DNA from: Latrodectus hesperus
Lineage: Eukaryota; Arthropoda; Arachnida; Araneae; Theridiidae
Length of the DNA: 64,000 bases
Reading direction: 5' to 3'
Assembly: GCA_037975125.1 (NCBI GenBank)
Contig: CM075857.1
Coordinates: 26,413,582-26,477,581 of the forward strand
In this document: positions 21,597 to 34,840 of the stretch, piece by piece
How the letters are laid out: every line of letters begins with the position of its first letter
Numbering within the stretch: the first letter of the stretch is position 1
The notes under the pieces: model-generated
The model's input: only the letters and a program-made list of their open reading frames with translations
Told to the model about the DNA's origin: nothing
Database searches by the model: none
Program-made: the position numbers and the translations under genes

Positions 21597-21860
21597 TTTT
21601 AATATCCAAAAATAAAATGATGTGAAGAAAGTGTATCCTCGAATATCGGCATCCAGCTTCTTGTGTCGGAATCTCCCGACCTGAATCTTTGAAACCATTG
21701 TCTAGCAGAAAGTTTCTTTACAGCACTGTCTCCAAGCGTTTGGAATATTTGGTGACTGGAAGCAATAATTCTGCTTGAAGTCTTAAAGTAAAAAACACCG
21801 AAATATTTCCATGGACACTCCCATTTGTCTTTTTTAAAATATGATTGATTAAAGTGCATT
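21597..21860 (-). pseudogene. Mariner transposase N-terminal fragment
   Basis: The minus strand reads LGDSAVKKLSARQWFQRFRS then GDSDTRS, matching the second helix-turn-helix of mariner transposases (GE.AL....V..WF.RFRSGDFDLED.PRSGRP). The frame is open for 86 codons, but no catalytic part follows. It lies 146 bp from the exon iii donor. Confidence 0.65.
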
Positions 21861-22005
21861 TTTATGATGACTAGAATTGCTACTGACGACCGAGCAAGTT
21901 TTTAAACAACGTGATGGATTCATTTTAATATGAATTATCCTTTTATTCAATGGCAACAAAGCTGGCAAGAAGTTTATTGGCTACTTTGCGTGAATCCTCA
22001 CTTAC

Positions 22006-22086
22006 CATATTACTGTTTTGATGCCTGAGCAAAACAGCATGACCGTACAATAGAGTTCTGTGACCTGATTGAGTACTTTTGCTGCC
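22006..22086 (-). CDS. RyR: RyR exon iii, N-terminal domain
   Basis: Codes 27 residues, GSKSTQS then GHRTLLYGHAVLLRHQNSNM. GHRTLLYGxAxLLRHxxSxM is a conserved beta-trefoil stretch in the RyR N-terminal domain (Ins145_P3_rec family). The exon is 81 nt and phase 0 at both ends. The minus-strand acceptor is CCCACAG and the donor GTAAGTG. Only 96 nt of intron separate it from exon ii, the shortest intron in the window and far below the kilobase-scale introns around it. Confidence 0.95.
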
Positions 22087-22182
22087 CTGTGGGAGAGAGA
22101 GATCATTTGTAACACTTTACATGGAAATGTCGCCAACAATGTCGCCAATTAATCTAAGGAAATCAATTTCTTGTCTACTTAC

Positions 22183-22281
22183 GGACTCCGAAGCCATTGC
22201 CGTGACCATCTCCTGCAAGGCCCGGACAGACAGTGCCTGTTCGATAACGAAGACGCAAGATGACATTTCTGGGGGGGTGTT
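22183..22281 (-). CDS. RyR: RyR exon ii, N-terminal domain
   Basis: Codes 33 residues, NTPPEMSS then [18 protein letters not shown], ending MASES. The [17 protein letters not shown] block is diagnostic of RyR from flies to mammals. It follows exon i in phase 0 (99 nt). The minus-strand acceptor is TTCCAG and the donor GTAAGTA. The 1.56-kb intron separating it from exon i holds a diverged tandem repeat. The segment after LQEMV varies in length among RyRs, so the MASES end and the start of exon iii are a naturally tolerant junction. Confidence 0.95.
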
Positions 22282-22339
22282 CTGGAATGAAACAAATGAG
22301 AAATAATGGAATATTTATTCATGTACATATAGATGATTT

Positions 22340-23190
22340 GCTTAATATTAAGAAAGCTGTAGCGAATTAAGTATTCAGAAATCGAGGTGATATAAAATAT
22401 TTTAAATCGATTTATGTTGAATATTCCTAATGTTTGTACTTTAGGTATATTTGGTAGAAAAATCATAATACATTAAATATTCATCTATCAGTGATGCAGA
22501 ATACTTTTAAAATCGATTTTTGTTAAATCAGTTTATGTTTATTTTTAAGATATTAGGTAAGAAAGAGTCACAGTGCAAAGTACTGAAAATTCTCAGATCA
22601 ATCATTTTATAAAATATTTTTAAAGACGATTTATGTTGAATTAGAGTTTATATTTTAGATGTTTTAAATAGAGAAATCTTACATATCGCTTTTTTTAACA
22701 TTGATGGGTATCAAAAATTAATATTTGTCAAGGTTTAATCTGAATATTATTTTTTCGTTAAGTATTCAGGTTAATATTTAGCAACATCGAAACTTCTTAA
22801 CATTTCAATATTGTCAAATGTCAAGTTACGTGGGAAATGAGTATTTACATTATAAATTCAATATACGATGAATTTTTAATATGCGAAGGATACAGAAAAT
22901 TCTCTGGTCAATTATTTTATAAAATATTTTTAAAGACGATTTACTGAATGAATGTGCTTATGTTTTAGATATTTTAAATAAAGGAAAGCTTGCACACGAA
23001 ACCGACTATATTTTATCATTAATAGATATCGTAATTCAATATTTATCAAGGTTATATTCAAAAGGATATATTTTTCGATTGTTAAATATGCTGGTTAATA
23101 TTTAGCAATATCGAAACTTCTAAAATTTCAATATTGCCAAATATCGAGTTACATGGGAAAAACGTTTTATATAATAAATGCACTTGATTC
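22340..23190. repeat. Diverged ~315-bp tandem repeat in RyR intron (i-ii)
   Basis: Two units at about 22570-22885 and 22886-23190 share GAAAATTCTC, TTTTATAAAATATTTTTAAA then GACGATTTA, GGTTAATATTTAGCAA, ATCGAAACTTCT and TCAAATRTC(R)AGTTAC in the same order. A weaker third piece (ATATAAAATATTTTAAATCG) precedes them at 22390-22560. Confidence 0.75.
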
Positions 23191-23842
23191 TATTATTTTG
23201 CATAAGAACTACATGGATTACATTAATTAACATTCTCTGAGATGATGTAAATTCATAAAATAAGTGTTTCCAGAAACTGAATACTAAGAACTATTTTAAT
23301 TCGAGTACAAAGACATGAAATATATATTTATAAGAACATTAAATATGAGAGATTTAACTTTATAAAGCTCTGTTATAAATTTTTTTCTAAAATTGTCAAA
23401 TATTTTTCCTGGTAAAAGAATGATAATTTAAAGGCATGTTAAATTAAAAATTGTTTTTAGAATATTCTCCGTAAGCAATCAAAGTCATTAAGCACTTTCC
23501 ATAGCTTCATGAATTCGGTTTTTAATTTTTATTTGAAAGGATATTCCTGTTTTGATCCAACACATCTTATAAATTTTCTTCCTATCAACATGTTTGGAAA
23601 AATAGAGTTTATCATAAAATTAATCTGTATAAAACAGGCACTTGTGACCAAGAAAATTTAATTTTGCACTCAAATTAGGAATAGGAAAAGTATTCCACCC
23701 CTGAAATTGCTTTTCGTTTTGATATCAACTGATTGAGAAAGTATGATCTATTAAAAAAAAGCAGATTGTTGCCATGTTTTCAATATAATGAAGTGTGCAT
23801 TGAATTGAGTAGATGCAGTGGAAAAAAAAGCATGTTACTTAC

Positions 23843-23947
23843 TTTGTCAGCGATGTTCTCCAAGAAGCAGTGTCTGTTTCCGAAACCTTCTGCCGCCAGA
23901 CACACTCTTTCTCCTGTTGCAGTGCATTGCAAACACACCATGTCGTC
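23843..23947 (-). CDS. RyR: RyR exon i (first coding exon seen), N-terminal domain
   Basis: Ryanodine receptors are tetrameric Ca2+-release channels of the endoplasmic/sarcoplasmic reticulum. This exon codes 35 residues beginning [17 protein letters not shown] and ending CFLENIADK, which closely matches the start of arthropod RyR just after the conserved FLRT motif. The core [13 protein letters not shown] is a family hallmark. Read on the minus strand, the acceptor is TTTGCAG and the donor is a strong GTAAGT; the exon is phase 0 at both ends. No start codon belongs here: known RyRs have about 15-25 residues upstream on a separate short exon, which I did not find. The 105-nt length is intact, with no stop. 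Confidence 0.95.
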
Positions 23948-25160
23948 CTGCAAATACACACCATATCTTCAATTGAAACAAAATAACAATGTTGATAAAT
24001 ATAATCCATAAAAGAAAACAGCCACATTGGCACAGATGCCAAATAATACAGGATGCCAAATTTTGAGTTTGGTGATTTTTTGGCGGATTTTTTTTATGTA
24101 TCTGGCAACCTGATTTTTATTACGTCATAGATATGGAGTCCTATAAAAATTATGCAAAAACTTCCATTTCGGCAACCCTAGTATTTATGTCATCGCAAAC
24201 TTTAAAATATGTCATCTTGGCCACATTTTTTCATCGCCAAAAAAATTCAGAATTTTGCATCCTGGATTAAACGAAATCTGTGCCATTACATTAAGTTAAA
24301 TTTTCAGAACGAAATTATTTTTAGTGTGCAACATACCGATGAACATACTAGACAAATATGCAGTGAGAGCAAGATTTATAATGGAAGTCAATTCATCATG
24401 AGACAGCGCTTCTACACTTGGTATTTGTCATGTGATAAATACCAAGCATAAATTGTTTATTTTATTATTTGTGTACTTTCATAATTTAATTTTGTAAATA
24501 CGTCTAATTTAATTTTATCAAGGAACTTGATAGTTCTTAACTTAATGAAATATTTTTTAATTTTTACAACGCCACATTTAATAATAAATAAACCGTTGAA
24601 TATTAATTTTTTTTCAGAATCTTCTGTGTTTGAATAGACTGAATACTTTTCGCAAATAAATGAAAAAAGTAGTTTCAGAGTCAAAAAATGAAAGAAGCGT
24701 TATTGTCACAAGAGAAATTTGTCAACAGAATTGTTTCATGTGAAATGTTAGGAAATAATAGAGCAATTTGTATTGTATCATTGACTGTTGCCAAATGTCT
24801 TGCGAAAATAACCACATAACTCAAATTTAGTCGCCATTTTAGTTTTGCAGAGTAACGTTTTAAGAAACTAGCTTCATAAAAATACTTATCATGGACAACA
24901 TTGGAGTGAAAATGGCGATTAATTCAAGATAAATAAACAAAATAGCAAAATAAATTCCAGCGTGGAAGTGCTAGAAGATTCAAATTTAATTGACTTTATA
25001 TTGTGGACGTATTAAACAAACAAAAAACTTACTAAGTGTACTCGACAAATGACTCTGATGTCACACAAAGTGAGTCAGTTGTATTGTTTGCATACTTTAA
25101 GAATAATAATAATTTTAGTAATTTCAGTATCATATATCAAAAATTAAAATTATAACAAAA
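23948..25160. other. Upstream of the first seen RyR exon, no gene
   Basis: AT-rich sequence, either RyR intron 1 or 5' flank. A perfect 10-bp hairpin, CTTGGTATTT...AAATACCAAG, lies at 24417-24446. Frames at 24209-24684 are probably chance. Confidence 0.55.
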
Positions 25161-25166
25161 TGTATA

Positions 25167-26718
25167 CACTGTCGGAAAAAAGTAGAAAGACAGTCATATT
25201 TTATAAATTATGCTTTAAATTTTAGTGCAATTAATATTATTTTCTTTTTTATTTTATTAAACTAATTTTTCTTTTATTTTCTGTGAGTTTTATTTACCAC
25301 TAAAAAAATATTATAAAATAGCACTCAAGGATATTTGGCCTGTGAAAAAAGTAGAAGGACATCTGCAAAAATATTCTCCTTTTGAAATCTATAGCAGTTT
25401 AATACGTATAAAACATTGTTCTGTTTAACTGGCTTTCTGTCAAAAGATATATTTTGTTGAAAAAAATCTTTAATTTTTGTACTTTAAAATCCTAAGGGTA
25501 AACCTTTAAGTGAACATAAAATAGGCCGAATTGTGGCATATAAAGATGTGGGCAAAAGTCTAAGAGAAAATTCAAAGCACCTATACATCAGTTCAAACGC
25601 TGCTTCTAACTTTTAAAAAATCTAAAAAGTCAGGGGAAAGCAAAGATTGTCAGACTTAAAAATTTGACTCTACGTAATGAAGGAAAAATCTTTAAAGAAC
25701 TCTAAAAAATGCGGCGTGGAATCATTGGAAAAGCACAGGACCCATCTGGTTTCACACATGTAACCAAAAGAACACTTTACAGCTACATAAGAAGATAGGA
25801 TACGTTCATATTCAAGAAAAAAAAGCACCATCCTAAATGGAATGAAAAGCACATTGAGCACCAGCTACAAAGGGTCAAAGAACACATGTCTTGGAACTTC
25901 GAATGAACTTCAGTTATTAGTTCTGATGAAAAAAATTCAATTTAGATGGTCCAGACGGTTATCAATATTATTGGCATTGCCTGGGTACACAAGAAGAAAC
26001 TTATTCTTCCAGACAAATAGGAGGAGGCAGTTTAATGGTTTGAATATCAGTTGGCTACGTTGGAAAGACCAATCTAGTGTTTCTGGGTGAAATACAGAAG
26101 CAAATATATTACATTCAAATTTTAAATTCAAAGCTTCTTCCATATGGCATTGAGCAATGCGGAGAAAATTGAATATTCCAGCACTATGGAGCACCAATTC
26201 ACACGACCAAGGACGTTAAAAAGTGGTTTGAAACAAATAATGTTCGAGTTTTGCCATAGCCAGCTAAAAGTGCAGACCTCAATATTGTTTAAAATATATG
26301 ATCAGTAACTGTTCGGCTTGTTAAAGCCAGAGGTAAGCAACATGAATCTTTGATAGAACTTGGAGAAGCTTTGAATTGTGTTTTGGACTCCTTTTGTCAA
26401 TTAAACATTTAAGACTTATATGAGTCAATGGCAAATAGAGTCTTTGAAGTAGTTAAAGCAAATGACAGAATAATTCCTTATTAATAAGACTTTTACTTCC
26501 ATTATTTAGAACTGTCTTTTTACTTTTTTTAAACAATATGACATGAATGAAATTAACTTTTAATTATAATAAGCAAGTATTTTATTTCATGCTACATATA
26601 TAGTTACCTAATAGTAAATAAGTTTTTAAAAGGGCAGTAATGAAATTATTTTGTAAAAATTCAAAGTTTTTCGCTTACTTGAGAAAAACCTTGTGTTTTC
26701 CTACTTTTTCCAACAGTG
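25167..26718 (+). mobile_element. Tc1/mariner-type transposon, degenerate, with both TIRs
   Basis: CACTGTCGGAAAAAAGTAGA at the left pairs with the right end (reverse complement CACTGTTGGAAAAAGTAGGA), and each is bounded by TA (25165-25166 and 26719-26720). The 1,552-bp length fits a full-length element. Plus-strand translation across frames gives a transposase remnant: TLYSYIRRIRF, KWNEKHIEH.LQRVKEH, SSDEKKFNLDGPDG (first catalytic Asp in SDEK), QHYGAPIHTTKDVKKWF (QQDNAP site with Asp changed to Tyr) and PAKSADLNIV (PAQSPDLNPIE site). Several stops and frame changes make it inactive. Confidence 0.88.
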
Positions 26719-26775
26719 TATGAACTTATTTTATAATTATACGCAGTTTAGATAACTTACATTTTATTTTAAGAG

Positions 26776-26876
<101 letters not shown>

Positions 26877-26879
26877 CAG

Positions 26880-29800
26880 TGTTCTACAATATATTTAATA
26901 AGAAGGTACACCGAGGCTATTACCAGAGAATTCATTCCAAGACCTTTAAGTCAAGAGTTCTTAAAATTCAAATTTTACTTCTGAAGAAATTTAGAAATAG
27001 ATGTTGCAAAGGAAATTACTGAGCTAGACTGTTGATGATCTGAAAGTCTTGGTATTTTATTTTCTGCAAAATTTATTTAAAATGTCTTCACCAGACTTTT
27101 TAACTATTAGCAGCAACAAATGTTCTTGCATAAGATATTGTTGAGGGAAATAATGAATAAAGACATTTGTATTTATAAATTGACATTAAGCCCTTTTTAA
27201 TGGGATTTTTCTAGGAGACCCATCTCGTAGTAATACTTTAAATGAATAACGACTGAAGGTAGGTACAAGCTCATAAAAATGTCATCAAAAACATAAAATA
27301 TTCTATCAATACATTATATTTATAATGGGTTTATAAAGCAATTTTAGGTACATATATACGCATACATGTGTTTGTATATATCTACTTATACACAGATTTT
27401 CCTAAATAGAATCTCTTAGCGTCAAAATAAAAAAATGAGAAAATTTTCGTGCTTTTATGTCATGGATCATCATGTTTGTCCATTTTTCCCCATGAATGGG
27501 ATTTTAAAAAATAGCCGCTGTAAATAACTAACTGCGTATCCTTTATAAATCATTGCTCTAAAAAATACTCATTATGAATAAGTTTATATGGAAACCAATG
27601 ATAAGATACATAAGAATGGCGGTTTCATATACTTTAATTTTATTTTGCATGATATACATTTTAAAGGATCCGTATTTAAACATAATATGAATATTCAAAA
27701 CATAATTGAATTTAAATGGCCATCAATTACGGTCAATCATCGACAAACATAATACATTAACAACTTCAATGTCTCGAGGTAGGATTTCTTCCGAACTTTG
27801 TACACATGTTTAACCAATGAAATTCTACCACGTGTTCAACTTAATTTGTCGGTACATTTTTCACATTTATTTATCAGAGTTATGAGCTTAAATTTTAGAG
27901 TGGTAGATAAGGGACAGTTTTCGAATTTTGGTATCAGTTGAAAATTAATGTCGAGATATCCGTGAATGTTGATATAACCATTGATTACAAGATATATTTC
28001 ATCAGAAATAGAATCAAAAGAAACACATACACAAATTTATATTCTCGATATACATTACAATACGCTTATAAATGGGTCTAATTTAACGAAAAATCGGATT
28101 TAATAATAAAATCAAAAGAACGGGATTGCAACAATATTTAATAAATGTGAATATAATTCACTTTTAACGAGTGAATCCCGATTTTTTCAAATAATGAATC
28201 AGTGATTCAAAATTTTTCATTTTGACTTCCAATATTCAAACTCAGATAATATTTGCTTTCAAAGGGCTTATCAGTAATTTCATATAATAGAAAAAAAGTG
28301 ACACAAAAATTGTTTAAAATAAAAGATTAAAATAAACACTTTATAAAGTGACAATACAATTATTTCACAAAAAATCTTAATATTACAAACAAACACGTTT
28401 CATTTGTTTTATCTAACAGCTAAACTTGCATCTCGTTTAATTAATGATTCTTCTTAATATATTTGTTCTGAGAAATTTTAAATTTAATATCGTGCCAAAA
28501 ATTCTACAAATACTTCAAAATAAGCTAGTGTAATTTATAATTCTCTGTGTTTTTTAACGTTTATCATTTTTTTTTAATTTTTTATATTGATTTGTAGTTA
28601 CTTTTACATTGATTTGACATTTTTTTCAATTAAATTTTACAATTTTAAGTAATATTTATATGTTGTGTTTCTAATTTTTTGATATTGAAAGAGAGCAACA
28701 GTAAATATTTATGTTTGATTTCTAGCATTTCTAGAGGTTCATGCATTAATTTTCATCATTTAATGAATTGAAAACCCCCAAAGTATTTTATTTATTCTTA
28801 GATTTGGTTCCCTTATTTATAATTTGGAATGGGAAAAAAATATTAGCTTAAGTTTGATCAGAAATGTCATTACATCATTCACCTTCTACCTGTCATCTTA
28901 ACAATTCTTTATAAAAGGATATAAATTTAGTAAGTTTTGTGCATCCAATAAAATGATAAGAATAAACTATATTGTACTAAATCAAAATATTTTTTTGCAG
29001 ATAATATAAGTATTTTTTATATATTAAGCTATATAATGAAAAGATTTCCCAAATATAAGCGTTTTTAGAATATGTTCTTGTTAAATTGTAATACTTGATT
29101 AAAATTGATTTGAACTTATGAATATTTCATATTCACATGTTTAAAAATATTGTATGATATCAAGATTTGTAATATGTAGGTTTTAAAGCTTGTTATTTTA
29201 TATGAAAACCATTTATTAGTTTTTACAAGAACTAACAAAAATTTACTGTTGAAAACATGTAAACATTCAATTATAATTTCTTTTTTACAGTTTATTCAAT
29301 TAACTCAATTGCATTAATTGATAACAATTTACCTGATTGAAAACATATTTTCTTCTCGACCAGTGATTCTCAACCACAGTGCACCGGCACTTTTATATCC
29401 ACCAAATTTTAGAAATTTAAAAAAATCTGCTTTCTTTATTACGAGTAAAATAACAAGTTGTTGTTTTTGTAGCACATATTATATTATTTCATTTCATATT
29501 CAAAATTTTTATCATAAACTATTTTACGCAGTGTATTATAGGTAATTAATCAACTCTTAAGCATATTTTTCTTTGTTTGCTGCCAAATTTTGAAATCGTA
29601 AAAAGTTTGACGAGATAAAAAAAAGATTGAAAATACTGTTCTAAGCAATCCGTATCCGTTACTTTTCAGTTTTATGTTTATAATTACAAAAATAATTTCT
29701 GTTATCAATCTTGAATTAATTTTTACTCTAAAATGATGCAGTAAAAACTGAATCAAAAGTATAAATTAGCAATGGATAATAAGGAACGCTTATGCTTCAA

Positions 29801-30390
29801 TTAAACTTTGATGGAAATTTATATAAATCGTCTTTAACTGAGTGAAGTTAGATTTTTTAAGCAGATAAAAACCAATGTTGATAATTTTCCTAAGTAATTT
29901 TTATTTTATTCTTCAATTTTTTCCTTGTTTATTTGTTTCCTCTTAAAAATGGAAAAAAAATTAAAATAAATAAGAAGAAAAGTTAAAATAAAATATTATC
30001 AAGAACTAAGTGTTGAAAAAAATATGTTCATTAATTTTCAAATTTAACCTGATAATGTATGTTTCTTTAAGAAACTGAATATTAATTTGACATTGTGCAC
30101 TATAAAGCAATTACACGTTATAAAGACTAGAGATCTGATTAAACAATTTTATAAACAAACACAAAAATCAACAATTACACAAAAAATAGAGCATTAATCA
30201 ATTATTTACATCTTACAACCAACAATAACACACGACTCATTAAAAGAGCAAAATTTGTCGTCAGATCTAAATAAAACAGGGTATTCTGAAAAATGTACTT
30301 CTATGATGAACATTAGAGCGAATTTTTCTGTACTACTGTCAATATATATTTTTTAATAAGAACAGTTTAAATCCATAAAATATAAACTTA
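26880..30390. other. AT-rich non-coding, no feature
   Basis: No coding similarity, SINE boxes or terminal repeats seen. The 75- and 68-codon frames at 29.3-29.8 kb look like chance. Confidence 0.6.
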
Positions 30391-30391
30391 T

Positions 30392-31391
30392 GTAGTGGTG
30401 CCATCTTTTGGCGAAAAGAACGTATTATTCCCAATAGGTAACCTTTTTTTTTTGGAAGGATTGAAATGTATAAATTTTATAAAATATATATGTATCAAAA
30501 TTATTGCAAATAAAATTTAAACAGATAAATCCTACAACAATATTTTGAATATTGGATGTTAAAATGAGAAAACATGTATAATAGCAAATAATATATAAAT
30601 AAATATTTAAAATCTTCATAATAAGAGTCGCTACAGGAGTCAGAATAACTTAAACAAATGTTATTAATTTCATTCTTTCAAGAGCCCTATAAAAAGGATT
30701 GAGGAAGAAAGGAAATTTTTATTTCAAGGCTATTTTAAATGTTTGTTGCTTATTCTATAAATTTAATGGCATTTTTGATTGTAAATGTAATATTTAGAAA
30801 ATAGCATAGAATTATTTTCTTAAAATATCAATTCTATACTATAAAATATTATACTTACCACAGTTAACTTTTATTTAGCTTTAGAAAATAGATTTATATT
30901 TGCTACCGAAATACAAATAACATAAATAAAATTTAAAAGTTTAAGTAAATATTTCTAAAAATATACATTTTTATATTAAATATAAGTTAATATCTTTAAA
31001 AAATATATTTACATTCTAGGAACGTAAATTGAATATTTATATTTTCAACTTTAAAAACATAATATATCCCTTATTTATCATTTTAAAATGTTTATAAATC
31101 AAAAATTTTCTAAAAAATGTATCAAACTTGAAAGGTAATTTTTTTTTTTAATTTAGGAAATTAATAAACGAAGGAAAGAAGTTGTAATAATTAAAAAAAT
31201 TTAGTATATTTTTTATTATAAAAGTTGTGATAACTTCTTTGGTAAAAATATTTAAGTTTATTTAGCTATTAAAATATTTAAGTTTATTTTTAAGAAATAA
31301 ATAAATGAAGTAAAGAAATAAAATGGAGTTTCATTTAAAGTCAAATATCTCCGAATTACTTGCTTTATTTACCAATAGATGGCAGCACTAC
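30392..31391. mobile_element. Putative 1.0-kb element with 20-bp TIRs
   Basis: GTAGTGGTGCCATCTTTTGG at 30392-30411 and the reverse complement of 31372-31391 (GTAGTGCTGCCATCTATTGG) agree at 18 of 20 positions and face each other across exactly 1,000 bp. The interior is AT-rich and non-coding. No clear TSD, so chance or two separate repeat fragments remain possible. Confidence 0.4.
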
Positions 31392-34330
31392 AATAATAGC
31401 TTCAGGTGTTACTTCTAGTTAATCGTACTTAATAGAAAGGATTAAACTTAAATAAAATTAGGTTTATTAAAAAAAAATCAAATACCATGATCAAAATTGA
31501 ATGTTCCACTTAAAATTTAAAATATTGCGATTTGTGAAATCTGAATCGCAAGCAATATCAAGGTGGAAAAAATAACTTTCTTCGTCATAAATTTTTTAAT
31601 CAAACATAGTTAAGCATGCTTTAACCAAAAATGAATAAAATACTTTACATAGTTTTCAAACTTATCAGAGATTCTGAATTGCATGTAATACGTGCATGTT
31701 CTATATTCCTTGTTTAAGGAATGTGAACACAAAATATTGCTTGTCTGAAATTTATTTCATTCGTGGAAGTATGGTTAAAATATTAATTTTTCTAAAGATA
31801 GGGATAGGGCAATGAATGTTATAACAGTGTGATTCTTTAAAATCATAATTTGAACTTAAATTTAGAAAAAATGGAATTGAAAATAGATTTGGAAATCTAA
31901 AAGTAAATAAAATTAGATTAATCTTTCTTAAGCAGATTTTATTATATAATTAAGTGCTGATTAAGACACAATAATTGAAGAAATAATTAGTTCTTATGAA
32001 ATGCACGAAACACACCATATAATATAATTATTAGTGTAAGTGAAGAAATTTTAATTTCTTGATCGAAATTTTTATTTTATGATATATTTTGTATCTTTTA
32101 AAATCTTTGAAAAAAACATCTTAATTTTTATTATTTTTTTATTTGAAAATGGTGGGTATTTTATAGATTGTAAAAGGAGTATCCTGATCTAAAGATTCAG
32201 GTAAGTTAATAAATGGTTTTTTCAATAAACATTTGCATAAGACGCATACATTCAAAATATACTTTAGAAAAATCTCTCTATAATTGTTTTTACTAACATA
32301 TTGGGAGTGAGAAATTTTCACTCAATAATATTATTGGATTCGGTGTTATTTATAATAGAATGTTTTAGACATTGAGATTTTTCCTATTAATCATTCTTGA
32401 GCAATCTTATTGTTGTACCTAACACAGAAATTAACAAATCATACTCATACTTCTTGAATTGTTAATATTTTTTGAAGCTCAAATTTATTCCTATGAATGG
32501 ACTTGGAAGGTCAAAATTACTCCTGTGTATATATTAAACTACATAAATATATAATAAATATTCAGAAAAGTCAAATTCTTAGTTTTATTTTGCCATAAGA
32601 ATTATATAAATAATTCACATAATGCATTCAAATATTCATATTTAAAATTCTGGAAAAGGAAGTTAAACTAACGCAAATTCAAATATTTAAAAAAAAAACA
32701 CTAGGAAACAGTTTCGAATTTTATTTGTATTTTAATTTGAAAGCGGCAAATAGTATGCGGCAGCTAATAATTTTGAGACCTAAGGAAAAAAAAAAACATT
32801 TAATAATGAATTATTTTAAAAGCAATTAAATATCGATTTATATTTAATATTTCACAATTTCCAAATTACAAACGTATTAAAAACGTGTTATGAAATACTT
32901 TGTTTTCTTGCTACTGTTGTTACTGGTTTTGATTAATTAAATGTATAATTTTTAATTTTTTTAAAAAATATAATTTTAATTTTCTTTCAGATGAAACGTA
33001 TATATAAAAATTCTTCATTTAAAATCTAGATTAGTACACGAATAAAATTTACAGAATTTAAAAAACAAATTCATTATTTTAACATAAATTGGAGGGAGAA
33101 AACTATTAAAAAATGTATAAAATTATATTCTCCAATACTCAAATACTAGAATTCAGATTAGTTGATATTAAAAGTTTTTACTTACATATTTAAAACTATT
33201 GATTTGTAACAATGCAAAATATCTCAAATAAATGCGGAAACACTGCTTTGCGTACTTCTAAAAAATCAGTCTTATTAATAAATCCATGTTACCATTATTT
33301 TATCATTTTTATTTAATATTATGATGTTTATAATAATCAAAAGTTGAATTTTCTTTAATTTTTGTTGAATAAAGTGAATAATGACATTTAAGAAGTGGAA
33401 TATCAGTTTAATGTAATATTGAATGTGGTTTCGATGCTCATATAAACTTACAGTCTAATTGTTTGAATTTCGTCCAACTTTATTAATCTTAGTTTGTTTG
33501 TAAAAAATAATCAATTGTAATATGCAGAATAAAGAATTAAATAATGCAAGTGGGAAGATTAGAAACAATTAAAGAAGAAAATCATTGCCGAAAGGAATTC
33601 AAATATTTGACACAATGATTTGTGTTTTATGAAACTTTAACAATGTTCTCGTTGACATTAAAAAAATTTTTAAACGCCAACTCATATGGTGTAAACTTTA
33701 AAATATTTATTCTATTTGTTAAAGAATTTCTTACATAAATAACGCACATTAAAATTTAGTTTCTCTAAAGGTATCCACATTAAAATTTAATTAAAAAACG
33801 ATTGGAGAAAATATTCGTACAAAAGTATCCATGTAAACACTTTAATTAACAAATAAATAAAAACAAGATTTTTTCAAAATATTGTACGAAATTAATTTAA
33901 ATCCGTCGTATAGAAAATCTCAAAATATGTCTTATGGAGATTTATAAAAATCTATTTCGGAAAATGGTATTTTCTGAAAAATGTAAAATATTTAAAAGAA
34001 ATAAGTAAAAACCAATCATACAAGATTTTATCGAAATGTATAAAGAACTTTCATTTTTCACACATAAAAAAATTTAAGTGTCTCAGAATGAGAATCAGTT
34101 TATAATATTTACCATATGTAAATATGCTAAATAAAAAGAAATTTTAAAATGTAAAAGTTTCAGAAAATTTATTTTAAAACATAATAAATAATATTCGATA
34201 TAAAGGATTTCCTTTAATAGTAATTTAAAGCTTGTGTAAACTAAATTGTGCTGAACTATTTCAAAAATGCTAAAAAGATGATGATTATAATAAAAAAATT
34301 TAAAAATTATAAAAAGGTAAACACAAAAAT
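31392..34330. other. AT-rich non-coding, no feature
   Basis: Extremely AT-rich. No coding or repeat structure recognised. Confidence 0.6.
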
Positions 34331-34334
34331 AGTA

Positions 34335-34457
<123 letters not shown>

Positions 34458-34840
34458 CTCTCTCTGTTTTCTATTCTCTTATTTTATTTTAATTCTCTCA
34501 TATTTCTATCAAAGAATTCAGTAGATGAAAAACATTTATTTGAAATTCAGATTTTAATGATTCTTATTATTTATTAAATTAGATTTGAATTATTTTTGTC
34601 TAACTCACCATAAATCTGTAAAAATAAATGAGCATGAAAAAGAGGAATTCATTTATTTTGTAAAGTACAAGAGGCACATTTAGTAATGCAGATTTATTTC
34701 GTGTAATGCATACACATACTTGATACACATGTTCATACAAATGTACATTTCGATGAATGTGAAGCTTCTACACAGAGTTTTGTACAGCCGAGTTGAGTTG
34801 AGTTGAAAGACTGCAGTTTCAGAAAAGCAGAAATGTAATT

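Noticed and set aside
25031..25080. Candidate RyR first exon before a GTAAGT (minus strand, ending RVICRVHL)
   Set aside because: In-frame stop upstream without an ATG, and no FLRT motif.
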